In this document: piece by piece, positions 43,600-55,550 of the stretch
Position numbering within the stretch: position 1 is the first letter of the stretch
Layout of the letters: each line of letters begins with the position of its first letter
From: Aspidiotus rigidus
Taxonomy: Eukaryota > Arthropoda > Insecta > Hemiptera > Diaspididae
Direction of reading: 5' to 3'
DNA: 64,000 nucleotides
NCBI GenBank assembly: GCA_035079385.1
Contig: JAVHKY010000059.1
Location: 794,001-858,000 of the forward strand
The notes under the pieces: generated by a model
The model's input: the letters and a program-made list of their open reading frames with translations, nothing else
Told to the model about the DNA's origin: nothing
Databases searched by the model: none
Translations under genes and position numbers: made by a program

Positions 43600-44175
43600 A
43601 CGAACTACCAAACTACTTATTCCCATTGGTAAGCAATTTGGAGCCAGGATAAATAACTTTTGGCTCTTATGGGAGAAATACGCTGATTATGTGCGAGTAG
43701 TATTCGATTCTGAATAATAAAAGTGAGTAAACATATCGAAAGAGTAAACGTTTCTCGATTTTTCAAGCTCAGTTTCATTAAAATTGGTTAACTGTACAAA
43801 GCGAGTTATAATCGTTTGAAAATAAAAAGTCAGATAGGGGACGAAGAGTGGTAATGTACCGCCCTTCATCCCGTGTCCGACTTTATGGGTTTATGCTTTC
43901 AAACGATTATAACTTGCTTCGTAGTTGATCAATGTATAGTTGATCAATCTTATCGAAAGTGATGAGCTTGACAAATCGAGTAACGTTTAACTCTTTCGAT
44001 ATATGTTGACTCACTGTAATTATTATTCAGAGAATCGAACACTACTCGCTTATTAACGACCAGCGCAGCGTGTTTCTCTCAAGTGAGCCAACGTTATTTT
44101 GCCTCCAAATTGTTTACCAAGGAGATTAAGTATGCTATTTGCAAAAACAGCCATTACATCCTATATACTACCACT
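43600..44175. mobile_element. Long fold-back MITE, ~230-bp arms
   Basis: GGTAAGCAATTTGGAG at about 43630 opposes CTCCAAATTGTTTACC near 44125. The arms continue inward through GCGAGTAGTATTCGATTCTG, ACATATCGAAAGAGTAAACG and TATAATCGTTTGAAA to a ~80-bp centre near 43830-43905. The right outer end, GCAAAAACAGCCATTAC, is the same terminal repeat as in the MITE at 19757-20076. The left outer end is degraded. Confidence 0.85.
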
Positions 44176-44179
44176 TCAC

Positions 44180-44569
44180 TGATGGAATAACAGGAAAAAA
44201 TGACGACCTGAGAAATTGGAGTTTTGTTTTGCGTATAATGAATGCTCTTCTCTAAATTGTGATGAAACTCACATTGGATATATATACAGTACATCGAAAT
44301 TTTGTCTCATATCCAAAACTAGAGCCAAAACATGATTCGGAAACGCCGATATTGCCATTGTAAGAAGGAGAAGGACCTACGTTGTATCAGAAAAGAAAAA
44401 CTAGTATATGATAATTGAATTGATCATTAAAATATTCATCTTAGATACAACTAACTTCAGTATTTAAACCTGCGATATTTGAAGAAAATAGTATTTCTTC
44501 CTGATTGTCGATTTGGATTTTCCGGAAAAACGTCCGCCGTCCGGCAAAGGTTGAAGCTCAAAAATTTTT
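44180..44569. other. Unassigned sequence
   Basis: Nothing supported. Confidence 0.35.
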
Positions 44570-44990
44570 GAAGTCCCCCTCCAGTAAACACGAGAGGAAA
44601 AATACTCCAAAGGGAGAGTAAACTATGCATAGGTCGGTGGTCGGTGCATATAGCCTCTTCGAATAACTTAGATAAGCAATGCTTTAAACACCATATGACT
44701 AAGTCCCTTCAATGAACCAGATAGGCAACGCTTCAAACAGCATAAGACTTCGAACGTCCTTCTAAGATACTCTAAGTCTCCCTCGTATCATATCATATAT
44801 ATACCTCGGAGATCGATATCCAAATTCCCCTCCTGTCACCATCATACATAGCTTGGAAGTCATCTCGTATATAGCTTCCTGTTTTTCAGATCCCACATGC
44901 CCCATAGAACAGGTTCCCTGCCACCCCTCGTTTAACTCCGTTAAAAAACCCGCCAGTTTTTCACTATATTTCTCTAAATATTCCAACACC
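44570..44990. repeat. TGACGTCA-family dispersed repeat copy
   Basis: Phrases such as TTTTTGAAGTCCCCCTCC, CTCGTATCATATCATATATA and AGAACAGGTTCCCTGCCACC match the cluster at 24.1-24.6 kb and text at 28.6-28.8 kb. Confidence 0.55.
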
Positions 44991-45151
44991 TACCTGAAAA
45001 TAGCTATGTCTCGTTGAAGTTGAAAAAAGTTCTCCTCAAAAATGGTCTTCTGTATTTTAGTCTCAGTATCAAGTCTTAACGATTGGCATGAGTTGTCACG
45101 ATTATTTCGCTGAAGCACGAACTACATTTTTACTTTCTCCGCCTGTTGCAG

Positions 45152-45220
45152 GACGAGACAAGAGGAGGATTTTACGGAGGAATGAACACTGCCTACGAAA
45201 AGAGAGATGATATAGACTCA
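45152..45220 (+). CDS. Exon-like segment, 23 codons
   Basis: A strong acceptor (TACTTTCTCCGCCTGTTGCAG) precedes an open 69-bp segment reading DETRGGFYGGMNTAYEKRDD and IDS, followed by GTAGGC. It could join the acceptor at 45288 (AATAAATCAG|AATGG), giving ...IDSNGITHQNDIVHEYS and a stop shortly after. That reading competes with the three-exon model at 45289-45663, which uses another frame. Both cannot be right in one transcript. The protein is not recognised. Confidence 0.35.
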
Positions 45221-45288
45221 GTAGGCTCTACTAGATATCACGGATTATTCTTAATTTGATTTGATAAAAATTGAGAGAATAAATCAGA

Positions 45289-45663
45289 ATGGAATTACCC
45301 ATCAGAATGACATTGTACACGAGTACTCTGTGGGACAAGCTGAAATCTAATTTGACTAAGAGGACCAACTCATTAGTCTACGAGGATATGACAAGCCAAA
45401 ACATTCGTCTAGTTTCATCATCCGTAGGTAAGTGGAATGAGTAACGAGAAATAATAATATATGCGAATAGAAAATAAAATGAAATACAGGCCGAGAAATC
45501 GAAGCGGAAAACTATTGCAGACAGGTATGAAATTTCTTAGGAGCACAGCTACAACGTCAAGTATAACTCATATTTCACCTATGTGCTTTTTGATAATCTG
45601 ACTCCTCAGGTCGATTTCAGAAATGAAACGACAGTAGACAACAGAATAAGTAACTTTCATTAA
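45289..45663 (+). CDS. Candidate small three-exon gene, 75 aa
   Basis: Exons 45289-45427, 45490-45524 and 45610-45663. The introns are 62 and 85 bp with consensus ends (GTAG|GTAAGT...ATACAG|G; CAG|GTATGA...CCTCAG|G), and the phases agree (1/1, then 0/0). The product begins MELPIRMTLYTSTLWDKLKS and ends VDNRISNFH. It is hydrophilic, with no signal peptide or membrane segment. A TAA lies in frame just before the ATG. The stop TAA is directly followed by TAATAAA, a usable polyadenylation signal. It is convergent with mRpL22, whose stop codon is 74 bp away. I do not recognise it, and it may be the 3' part of a longer gene (see the exon-like segment at 45152). Confidence 0.4.
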
Positions 45664-45736
45664 TAAATTTACAAAATTTTAGTGGATTAAATTCTACAGT
45701 TGAAGTACGGGGAAATTGATCAAACTTAAAAATAAA

Positions 45737-46834
45737 TCACAGAGAATGAGAAATCCTACGCTGCCTGATTTCTTTCATCCAGTCTTCAAACATCTGAGGT
45801 CCAGTCCATTTTGCCTCTTTACAATAGTAATCTGCTGGTGGTTGACCTTCTTCCAATCTAATATAATAATTGGAGTATCTATAACGGATGGCGCTTATGA
45901 TACCTCTACCACGGCGACGTATTCCCTTCACTATTAATCCTGGGTGACAAAACGATTCAGCTACATCGGAAAAAGAAACCACATCAATGATAATCAATGT
46001 AAAATAAAAAAGAACGAAATAGGTGCACAGAAATGAATTAAAAAACTTTCGCCTCCTATTACGCAAAAAAAAATTGTCCATTAGAACGCTATTTTCGTCC
46101 ACTTGATCGATACTAATTCATATGCACACGTAGCACAACCAATATTAATTTAATAAAAAATTTAATAGATCAAAGCAAATTTTTTCTAAAAAACTTGAAT
46201 TTTTATTTGCAGATTCACTATTTTTAAAGAAATGATTGATCCTGAAATGAAAGTCCATACATACCTATCCATAAATTACTCCTGAATTCGACATTATGAT
46301 CTTTGACAGCCATTTCTACAGCTTCTTCAATGGCTCTAGTAACAATAGCAGCACCTTTTCTTCGAGCTGAAGCGAGCTGTTTCAATGCTTCATCGACTGA
46401 CAAACCTCGAACAAAGCAGGCTACTACCCACATTTTCTTCGGAGGATATTTCACGTTAATCAATTCATGACAAACGAACTACAATAAACAATAAGCGCGA
46501 TATCTGATTAATATAAAAACCAAGTAAGTTTGACAAATAATTGCTGATTTGTCGGACATACAGCAGGTCTTGGTTCTTCATTTGGTTGCTGTGGAGGAAA
46601 GATTCTATCATTGTGCTTTAACCATTCACTTTTTTTTCCCTCTTCTTCTTCATATGATGCAGGATCATTTAAACGTGGAGGATCAGGACGAGGTGGATTT
46701 CGATAAATAGACATAAGTGCTTTACATTGTAAATTCGAATGAAAAATTGGTCTCTGTACCGGTATACTGGTCTTCGAAATAGTCGTTCTCAATAGGCCGA
46801 TTGTGATCGATCTTAACACAACGTGAGTCGTCAT
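45737..46834 (-). CDS. mRpL22: Mitochondrial large-subunit ribosomal protein L22 (uL22m)
   Basis: Three coding exons on the minus strand: 46834-46562, 46478-46265 and 45960-45737; 236 aa. The introns have consensus ends and phases 0 and 1. The N-terminus (MTTHVVLRSITIGLLRTTIS) is basic and Ser/Thr-rich, as expected of a mitochondrial presequence. The core CHELINVKYPPKKMWVVACF, VRGLSVDEALKQL and VEMAVKDHNVEFRSNLWIAE matches the uL22 fold that lines the peptide exit tunnel. The C-terminal GIRRRGRGIISAIRYRYSNY and DWMKEIRQRR are typical of the metazoan mitochondrial form. I start at the ATG of 46834-46832, because a probable 5' UTR intron (46841-46913) has its acceptor six bases upstream. It is divergent from the delta-catenin gene. 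Confidence 0.95.
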
Positions 46835-46840
46835 GATCAA

Positions 46841-48031
46841 CTGCAAATAGACAGGAAGAAAATCGTACCGTATCGCAATTACGATATTTTTACTAATAGA
46901 AATAATTACTTACAGCCGGTTTGATTGTATTTCTTCGACGAATACCATGCGAAGTTAGCTTGGATGCGAATGTCAGAAATATTATGAATACAATCTCGGT
47001 TATCGAAATGTTGATCGTGATCAGTTTTCAATTTCAGTGCTTTGGTTGATAAATATTGCCAGGAACTCAAGAGTCAGGACTTGGCGTTATCTATCCATCC
47101 GTACAATATTTTTGTTGAAATTTTACTCATTGAAACAAATCAGTTCTCATTGTGCGCATTGCTTTCGGCGTAGCTGTGCGCATTCAAGGCAGCTCCTTCC
47201 TGCCTAAACTGACGACGATAATAGGGCTTCCTCTAAGACTAGGACGTTGCACAAATCAGGGAAACTAGGCTTGAATGTAGACTATCGCGATACCTTTTTT
47301 GTGTTTTTCATCTTGGGTTTGGTTGTTGGAATCAAAACTTCGACTAAGCTTCAACGAATTTAAGTTTTTTTAAAATTACAACATTGTATTTCTGTAAATG
47401 TCTGTCTTGTCAGTTCTTTGGGAGTGGATTTGTTCATAACAGCTATGTTATTCTAATTAACATTAAATATTTTGCTCGGTACATTCGTAATATCTCTTTT
47501 AAGATGGTATTCAAAAAATATCTGCTAAAACCGCGTTGATCAGATTCGAATTCATCTCGTACTTCGATTTCACTCATATCACTATCGAGCTGCTGACGTT
47601 GTGTTTACCATGGGAAAACTATGTGCCATTTCTGAAACTAACAATTAATCTCATACGGTAATTTGTCTATCTGTTCGATTAAAATTATTTTCCATTATTC
47701 ATCGAGTATTCTCAGTTTGTCCAAGTTTCATCCGAATAAGTAGGACTAAAAATTATCTACTCGTAGCTACATATCGATATTGGGTGTGTTTTATTTGTGT
47801 ACGGCTGATGACCGATTTGGTTGGTCCTGTACCTTTAGAACTTAGAAATCGAAAAATCAATAAAAATCCCTCCTGTCCGTGATTATTTCGATGCAAATTA
47901 GGTGAAATGTACCTATAATTTATGTATTTTATGCGTAAATATCAAAAGTACTTGGTTATTATCATACTGATACCGTATGCTCTCATTTCTAGATCGATAC
48001 ACTTCGTATGCCGTGACGGAACCGTTCACCT
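46841..48031. promoter_or_regulatory. Shared intergenic region between mRpL22 and delta-catenin
   Basis: About 1.2 kb between divergent start codons. It holds the mRpL22 5' UTR intron (46841-46913; donor GGCT|GTAAGT on the minus strand) and the untranslated exon upstream of it. Both promoters must lie here or in the upstream introns. I see no clear TATA box. Confidence 0.5.
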
Positions 48032-51000
48032 ATGTCTAAAACTACTCAATTGGATTCTTGTTTGTGAGTAATATACTCATGTTTTTTAGCAAAGTTGATC
48101 TCTCGTTTGTTGTGAATACAGTACCTCATCATTCATCGCTCGTTGAAGTCGATCGATTGATATGAGGTTCAGAAAATTTCCTCAATTTCGGCCTACTAAT
48201 TTATGATAATGTATTGTTTGATTTCTAGGCTGGTAAATAGAAGAGTAGAACAGCTCCAAGAACATAGTATCACATGTACCGAAATCACGCAAAGGTATTT
48301 CATCTATTCTCATTGTTTTTAGTAACTATTATTTGATAAAAAGTAAATATGAGAGCCGTGAGCTGAAATGTTCGTGTTTTATTTCGTAGAAATATTAACA
48401 AGTGTTTTCGAAAACTGTAGTGGTATAAGTTACCTGTCTTTTTTCAAAAGTAATTCGCGATTTAATTAGTTTTCGCTAGTTTTCAAGTATATAATGCTTT
48501 CCAGTAGGAGTAGAGTGAAATCTCGGTCAATTTTTCAAGCGATCGTGTTGAAAGTGGCTAATGTTCGGTATGGAAAAATTCAATTCATCGTTCTAGTTCA
48601 AATTATTTTTTTCGTATCTAAAAACCCTATCGATTGTTTGATTTTTTTGTCATAGTAAATAACCTAATTTCAAACCAAGATTTTAATTATCTTCAACCCG
48701 TTGAAACGATTCATTGAGTTCGTTCCCTCGTTTTTTCATTGTCACATATTTGAGGTAATCATTTTCTTGAGCTCCGAATAATTTTTACTACTTGAAATAT
48801 TTATTTTTAGCGAGATTTACCTGAAAAAAAAGTGAATTATCTTCTTAATGAAACAACAAAAGACGGGCAAATATTCTCATCCTTTCAGTTGATCGGTTTT
48901 ATTGCTTTCATGATTCCTTTCTTCGTAATTTGGGGTTGACTGAGAAAATCCATACTCATTAATTTGGCTCGTTCTCTTTGTGTTCATTCTTTAGTTATCG
49001 ATTGTTTTAGCGAAATTTATTTTGATTAGTTTTTTCTTCTGAAACGAGAATGTCCTCCTCGATGAGAGGCTTTGAGAGAGAGTGAATGTTCTAATCGCTC
49101 GCCTAAAACTGCTTGAACAATAACTATTATTATGTGAAGTATTGAAATGCAAGATCAGCGTCTTCACTATTTTCGCAATGATTTATTCTAAAACTAACTT
49201 ACACCTAGAAAGTGAGTCATAACATCGCATGCATTCTTTTATTATACGACAACTTGACCCGTGTGTTGGAATTGTTCCATCAATCAATAATTCTGGTCTT
49301 GGGTCATAATAATGGTAATATCATCTGATTTATGGCAGCTTTCCGCGTTTGATTGATTATTCAAGTATTCTGTTAATCGATTTCAATCGCCGTATGAATT
49401 CGAACTTTCCTTGATTCCGCGTTTGAAAAGTGGCAATTGGAACTCTCATTTATTTAAATATCAATTATATGGCTGTGTAGCCACTCATGTTCAAGAAAGT
49501 AGCGTGGTAAGTTACGCACGCTGTATATTTTTCTCATTTCGTTTCTTCACTTCCGTAGAGGATAGCTGTTGGTCGTACGTAGCTTCTCATTTGAAAGAAA
49601 CCGGTTTCAGCCGTACATCATTGATGGTAGTGCAGTGTTGCCTTGGTTTTGAACTAGGAAAACGTTTATGTTTAGAACGTTAATAGGTCGTACCTCGTCT
49701 ATTATACTACAAGTCAAATTGTTAGAAAAAGAATGACAGTTGATCGGAGCATTTTATGAGCCTGATATTCGTATCAAAACTGAATTACAACGCAATTTTA
49801 ACATTGCTAATCAAGGTCGTTGTATTGAACTCCGGAGAGAAGAAATTGCACCTTATTTTTGAGAATCAGAATTACCGATTCGTTATTCCTTGTCTGAACG
49901 CTTTTATTTCGTATCCTACTTATGCCATAATACTGCTTTACTCGCCTCACTTATTTATTTTGGTTTTAAAATTAATGTGTGAACTTTTTTTTATTCTCTC
50001 TCTCTCTGACTTCTCATAAAATTGACCCACGTTGAAGATCTCAATTTTTGAGCTAATGAAAGAATTTGTAGAAAATACGCCTTGAAATTTTCCCATTTGC
50101 GAACCTATTTCGTCACAGGGAAATAGAACCGGCTAATCCCTCATGGAATAAATGATAATTCATTTTATCGTACTACGAATTTAATTCAAACACTTGTTTT
50201 ATTCTTACAGACGGGTGTTGCATGACAAGACTCAAGATATTCATCAGTACTCGTAAGTATTGTTCTTCATAAATGAATAATTTTATTTGATCCGAGTCAA
50301 ATCGTGATTTTCGTTGTAAGCAATCAAATATTGTCGGTACAAAAATTGTTCTTCTGCGTATTTTCGAAAGCTTATGTACGTGAGGTAAATGAAAAGAAGA
50401 GAGTATAAGTGAAGCGCTAGTAGCGCACAGCAGTTAGTCAGTGCTCAAGAACTACTCTTGAAATTGCGAAAGATGAAAGAAAAGTGGAATACCGCGTTGC
50501 ATCGTACCGGTGGAGGGGTGGTTGGGAAGCGCATTTCGTGAATAACGACGCGCTGCAGACTTTGAAAGAGTTACGTCTACCTCGACGGTGCAGTTTAACG
50601 TTGCTACCATCACTTTGTAGTGAGGATTATAGGTGCGGGCGATGGTTTCTCAAAGGACCAAAAAAAAAAAAAAAAAAAATGCCCTCTTTGAACCATTTTC
50701 ACGCGTTTGTGTTATCGGAGAATAGCGACCGTAAGGCGGAATTATTCGGCGGCGTAAAATGATTTATTTTGCGGTTTTATGTTTAGCAGGTTATGCACGA
50801 TTGATAGAAAGTCGTACGTTTTGTTCTGTTTATTTGCTAATTTTTTCTTTCGTGTTCTAACTTGAGTATTGATGTTTCTTGGAATGATTTAAAGAAAACT
50901 ATCGATTCCGTCCAATGTAGGCTCGGATATCATTGGAAGGATCAGATCTTTTTTTCTACTTATGAAATCAGTGGAGTATTTAAAATTTTTTTTGAAAGGG

Positions 51001-54000
51001 AGGGTGTCAACAATTTTTGAGAACAAAAATTCTATTAAGCAAAAGAAGAGGGAGGAAAAAATCGAGGAGTTTACACATAATTATGTGAAACTCGTAAATT
51101 TCCTGTCGCAAGGTTAAATTGTGCTACAAATATTTTTGTACCTTGATGGTCAATTTAGGATAGCACTTAATAATTGCTCCGTATGTGAGAGTTGTTTGCT
51201 CGGATCTCATCGAAAAGAGAAACATACGTGCGTTTTTGTTGTAGTAATTTGATGACGATGTTCTTAGTTAACTAATATGATCTTCACGAAGATTTATATT
51301 CTATTGTTTAATTATGTTTTCAGAGGTACAGGTACTCCTGATATGTCTGGGAGTTCGTATTTATTAGAAAATACGTATAGACCATTAAACGGTCATCCAG
51401 ATAATCATTCACCTAGTTCCTCCATCCAAGGTAATGATACCACTACATTAACGAGATCACAAAAGCAACCCACTAACCAACAAGTACGTGTAATTGGAAT
51501 TTTAATGCATCCGCGTCTAAAATACAATTTCTAACCAGCGTTTTTCGATTACAGGTTAGTACTGTCACGAAAGTGGTACGGGAAATGCATCATTTGGGTC
51601 CGGAAAACTCTGAAATGGATTATGTATCCGCACCGTTTCATGCGGACGCATCTGTTGGTTCTCAGCAAGCGCAATATGTCGGCTATATGGAGCGCGGCCC
51701 TCCGTCTGAACAAAGTAAATAAAATACAATCGGTTTATTGTATTGTCGATCATTAAGTCGAATCATGAGAAGAGAAAAATTTTTAGAGATATGTAGGTAG
51801 TGACTATTATTCATGAAGATACAAACCTCAGGTAGAGTCTTGAAGTGCAAAATTTTCTTTGTTAAAACCGGACTGTGATCGGTGGTACTAAGTTTGGTTG
51901 GATTAGCTTCACTGAAGTTTGTACATCATGCTGAACTAAGATACGCGAGTTTGTCTCCATTAAAATGGACATACCGTTTTATAACACCTCTTGAAGATGC
52001 TTAAGAGAGAAAATAATAATTCAGAAGTTTTGAAACATAGCGTCTCAAGTTTGCGAGGCAGTTTGTATGTTTGAACTTCAAGACAGCACTGTAACCCTAC
52101 TCATATGTATATTTTTTTAATTGCAAGTTAAGAACACAATTATGGTACGACTGTTATCACCTCCATATTTGGTTAAATTTTCTTCGCTCGATCTTTATTT
52201 CGCACGTTTCTTTGTATTATTTCAGATCGCCATTTCAACGATTCTTACCATAATACATACCAAGATTACGATGTATATCCTAATTCTGGAGGAGATTATG
52301 GTATGGTATATGATACCATGAACATAGGCGGACAGTATCAGCCGTACGGTAATGCTGGTAATTACGCTGATCATTCGCAGTATAGCGAACGACCGCCAAC
52401 ACCTCCTAGTCCAAGCGAGCGGAGTGAATCTCCTCCGCCTCAACAACTTTTAGCTCACGGTAATTTAACATTACGACGAACTATTGTGTGATATCGGGTA
52501 ACGTCAACTAATAACGAGTGACGTGTTCAAATTGATTTTAGAATACATGCGGAAAGGAGGTATGTACCCACAGTCCGGTTACGACGAGTTGGACGCAACG
52601 CCGCATATGATTCCGAGGCCTGAACATTTTCGTATCACTCCCTCACCGGGAGCAGTCACCGATAGATATGGTAAAAATTAGAGTTTAATTTCCGGAAAAT
52701 AACGAATTTTCATTGTAATTTACGTTAATATTAGATCACAGCTCGGTTAAACTTCGAGCGCAAATTTGTATGAGTGCTGTTCGTAATATTTTGCTTTTTT
52801 TTTTATATGTTCAGACCAGATGAGTAATTCGTGGGGCGTACATGAGAGTAATAAACCACTGTCGATTCGTCACGGTTGGTAAATTCTTTTTTCGATTTTG
52901 TGAGAATAAAATGGCGTTTTTTTCTAACGAATTACGTTTATTTTCCAGGGTTAAAATGGAGAGACCCAAATTTCACGGAAGTGATAAACTTTTTGAGTAA
53001 TCCGAATGACTCGGTGAAAGCAAACGCCGCAGCCTATCTTCAGCATTTGTGTTACATGGACGATCCGAATAAACAGAAAACGAGAGCATTGGGTGGTATT
53101 CCGCCGTTGGTGAAGTTATTGAATCACGAAAGTCCAACCGTCTACAGAAATGCAGCGGGTGCTTTAAGGTATGAGAAGAATGTCCTTTTTAGCACGAATC
53201 GAAGACGAAATATTAAATTTGAATTTTGTTTTTTACAGAAACCTTTCATACGGTAGGCAAAATGACGAAAATAAGAGAATAATTAAATTATCGGGTGGTA
53301 TCCCTCTCTTGATGAATCTACTTAGAAAATCGACCGATCCAGAAGTAAAAGAGTTGGTTACTGGTATTCTGTGGAATTTGTCATCTTGTGAAGTACGTGA
53401 CCAGATTGTTCTTCGGAATTTTGTTATCTGACGGTTGGAGTCATGTTTCGTGCTATTTTTAGGATTTGAAACGAACAATTATCGACGATGGACTTTCAGT
53501 TTTGGTTAACCATATAATCATTCCTCATTCGGGATGGAATGCGAATGGAAGTGGAACGGATACGTGTTGGTCTACAGTATTTCGGAATACCTCCGGAGTT
53601 CTACGGTGCTTATACAATATCTAATTCTCTCGCAGGTCTCCTTTTTTATTACTGAATACTAATCTCATTTGATTTTCAATAGAAATGTAAGCTCAGCGGG
53701 AGAATTCGCAAGAAAGAAATTACGCGAATGTGAAGGCCTGGTCGACGCGTTATTGTACGTTGTTAAAAATGCTATCGAGAAATCGAATATAGGAAACAAA
53801 AGTGTAGAAAACTGTGTTTGCGTGCTTCGAAATCTATCCTATCGTTGCCAAGAAGTAGAAGATTCTAATTACGACAAGCACCCATTTCCTGCGCACGGTA
53901 AAACTACCAGCGTTGTCAAAGGTAAATCGAAAGTTTTGCGCGCGACGAGTTAATGAATACTTCAGGTTAATATCGATTTGTTATTTATTTTCAGCTGGTG

Positions 54001-55550
54001 ATAATTTAGGTTGCTTCGGTGCTAGTAAGAAAAAGAAAGAAGGGCAAACGAACAATCAAACCAGTCAAAATGTTAATGTAAATCGGAATAGCGTCAGAAC
54101 TGAACCTGTGACCGGGCAAGAACTGCTATGGCAGCCTGAGGTGGTGCAAGTGTATCTGTCGTTACTGCATACATGTTCAAATCCGGAAACATTAGAGGCA
54201 GCTGCTGGAGCTTTGCAAAATTTAGCTGCTTGTTACTGGCAGCCGAGTATTGAAATTAGGGCAGCGGTGAGAAAAGAGAAGGGTTTACCTATACTTGTGG
54301 AGTTGCTCAGGATGGAAGTAGATCGTGTAGTGTGTGCTGTAGCCACAGCTCTTCGTAATCTTGCCATCGATCAACGTAATAAAGAACTGATAGGTAAGTT
54401 TCACTTGATATTTTAACGACTTTGAAGACGACACTAATGATGAATATTTTTGCAGGTAAATACGCTATGAGAGACTTAGTTCAGAAACTCCCGTCCGGTA
54501 GTCTAACACACGATCAAATGACATCAGATGATACAATTGCTGCTGTGCTGGCGACTTTAAACGAAGTGATTAAGAAAAATGCAGAATTCTCCAGGTAGAA
54601 AATGTTTTTTTTTTCATTAAAATGAAAAACATGCGAAAATCAAATTATGAACAGTCCCTCTACCATCACAACAGGCGTAAAGTTTTTAAATTACAAATTA
54701 TTCTCCCCGCAGATCGCTTTTGGAAGCTTCCGGCGTCGAGCGTTTAATGAACATTACGAAACATCGACAAAAGTATACTCCGAGGGTATTAAAATTCGCC
54801 GGACAAGTATTATTTACGATGTGGCAGCATCAAGAGCTGCGTGAAGTATACAAGAAACATGGGTGGAAAGAACAGGATTTCGTCACGAAGACTGTCGCTG
54901 CACGTAATGCGAGCCCTAATTCTCCGAGTAATGCGAACAGTACACTCAATCGGCCTATGGCTAGTCAAGGTGGTACTCGTTACGAGGATAGAACGCTGCA
55001 AAGACCACAACCAGTTGGCGAGTCGGCAGTGGGTCGTGACGGTGGCCCTCCTGTGATGAGTGCTTATCAAATGCCAGTGAGTATTATTGAAATAACATAC
55101 TTTGTAGATAATGATTCGTGATCGGATTCTAATGTTGACCTGTTCTACAGAATGATGACATTCCAATGGCTGATATGTCATATCCTGAAGCATCGTCGCA
55201 TCATCCTCCTGCCGGGGGAGTGAGAATTTTCCCGCCCGGGCCAGTAAGTTTGATTTATTACGCTTTTATATTTCTTTCGTGGCTGGATTGAGATTTCGTC
55301 ATTCGTATATTTTCATTAATAGATAATAAAGCCAGGAGAACCGCTGTACGCGCAGGTAAATCGAGAGAAGAAGAAAAATCGGCAGTACGATACTTCGGGG
55401 ACGGGAACGATCGGTTCATTAGGTAGTAACGAAGTTTGGGGTGCTTATGACGAGCAGTCGCAAGATCATCTTCAGTTATCTCAGCACCAAAATAAAGGGA
55501 TGGTCATTGACCCAAAATCACCTCCTTCGGGAGGCGATTCGTGGGTTTGA
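48032..55550 (+). CDS. p120ctn: p120/delta-catenin family armadillo-repeat protein, 953 aa, 17 coding exons
   Basis: Exons: 48032-48063, 48229-48294, 50211-50252, 51324-51483, 51555-51714, 52226-52459, 52542-52670, 52815-52874, 52949-53168, 53239-53392, 53463-53605, 53683-53921, 53995-54393, 54456-54594, 54713-55076, 55151-55243, 55323-55550. All junction phases agree. Residues ~10-50 form a short coil ([16 protein letters not shown]), then [18 protein letters not shown]. The armadillo domain spans ~295-780: [69 protein letters not shown], a Lys-rich loop (SKKKKEG, ~558), [17 protein letters not shown] and [19 protein letters not shown]. The protein ends in DSWV, the PDZ ligand of delta-catenin, ARVCF and p0071. 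The family binds the cadherin juxtamembrane tail at adherens junctions and modulates Rho GTPases. The first ATG is weakest: it is supported by splice phase, but its Kozak context is poor. Confidence 0.95.
50404..50480 (+). promoter_or_regulatory. Possible internal promoter in delta-catenin intron 3
   Basis: TATAAGT at 50404 and an arthropod-like initiator TTAGTCAGTG centred near 50440, about 36 bp apart, are followed by GC-richer sequence with ATGs. It could start a shorter transcript joining the exon at 51324. No splice link could be fixed. Confidence 0.25.

Noticed and set aside
43221..43652. 143-codon plus-strand frame opposite the unknown gene
   Set aside because: The C-terminal codons fall in the fold-back MITE arm, no splice or domain support, and a frame of similar length exists on the other strand.
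49411..49683. 90-codon frame in delta-catenin intron 2
   Set aside because: No splice phase or domain that fits the flanking exons.
50484..50762. 92-codon frame in delta-catenin intron 3
   Set aside because: Contains a poly-A run read as Lys, no acceptor/donor pair linking it to the gene, and no recognisable protein feature.
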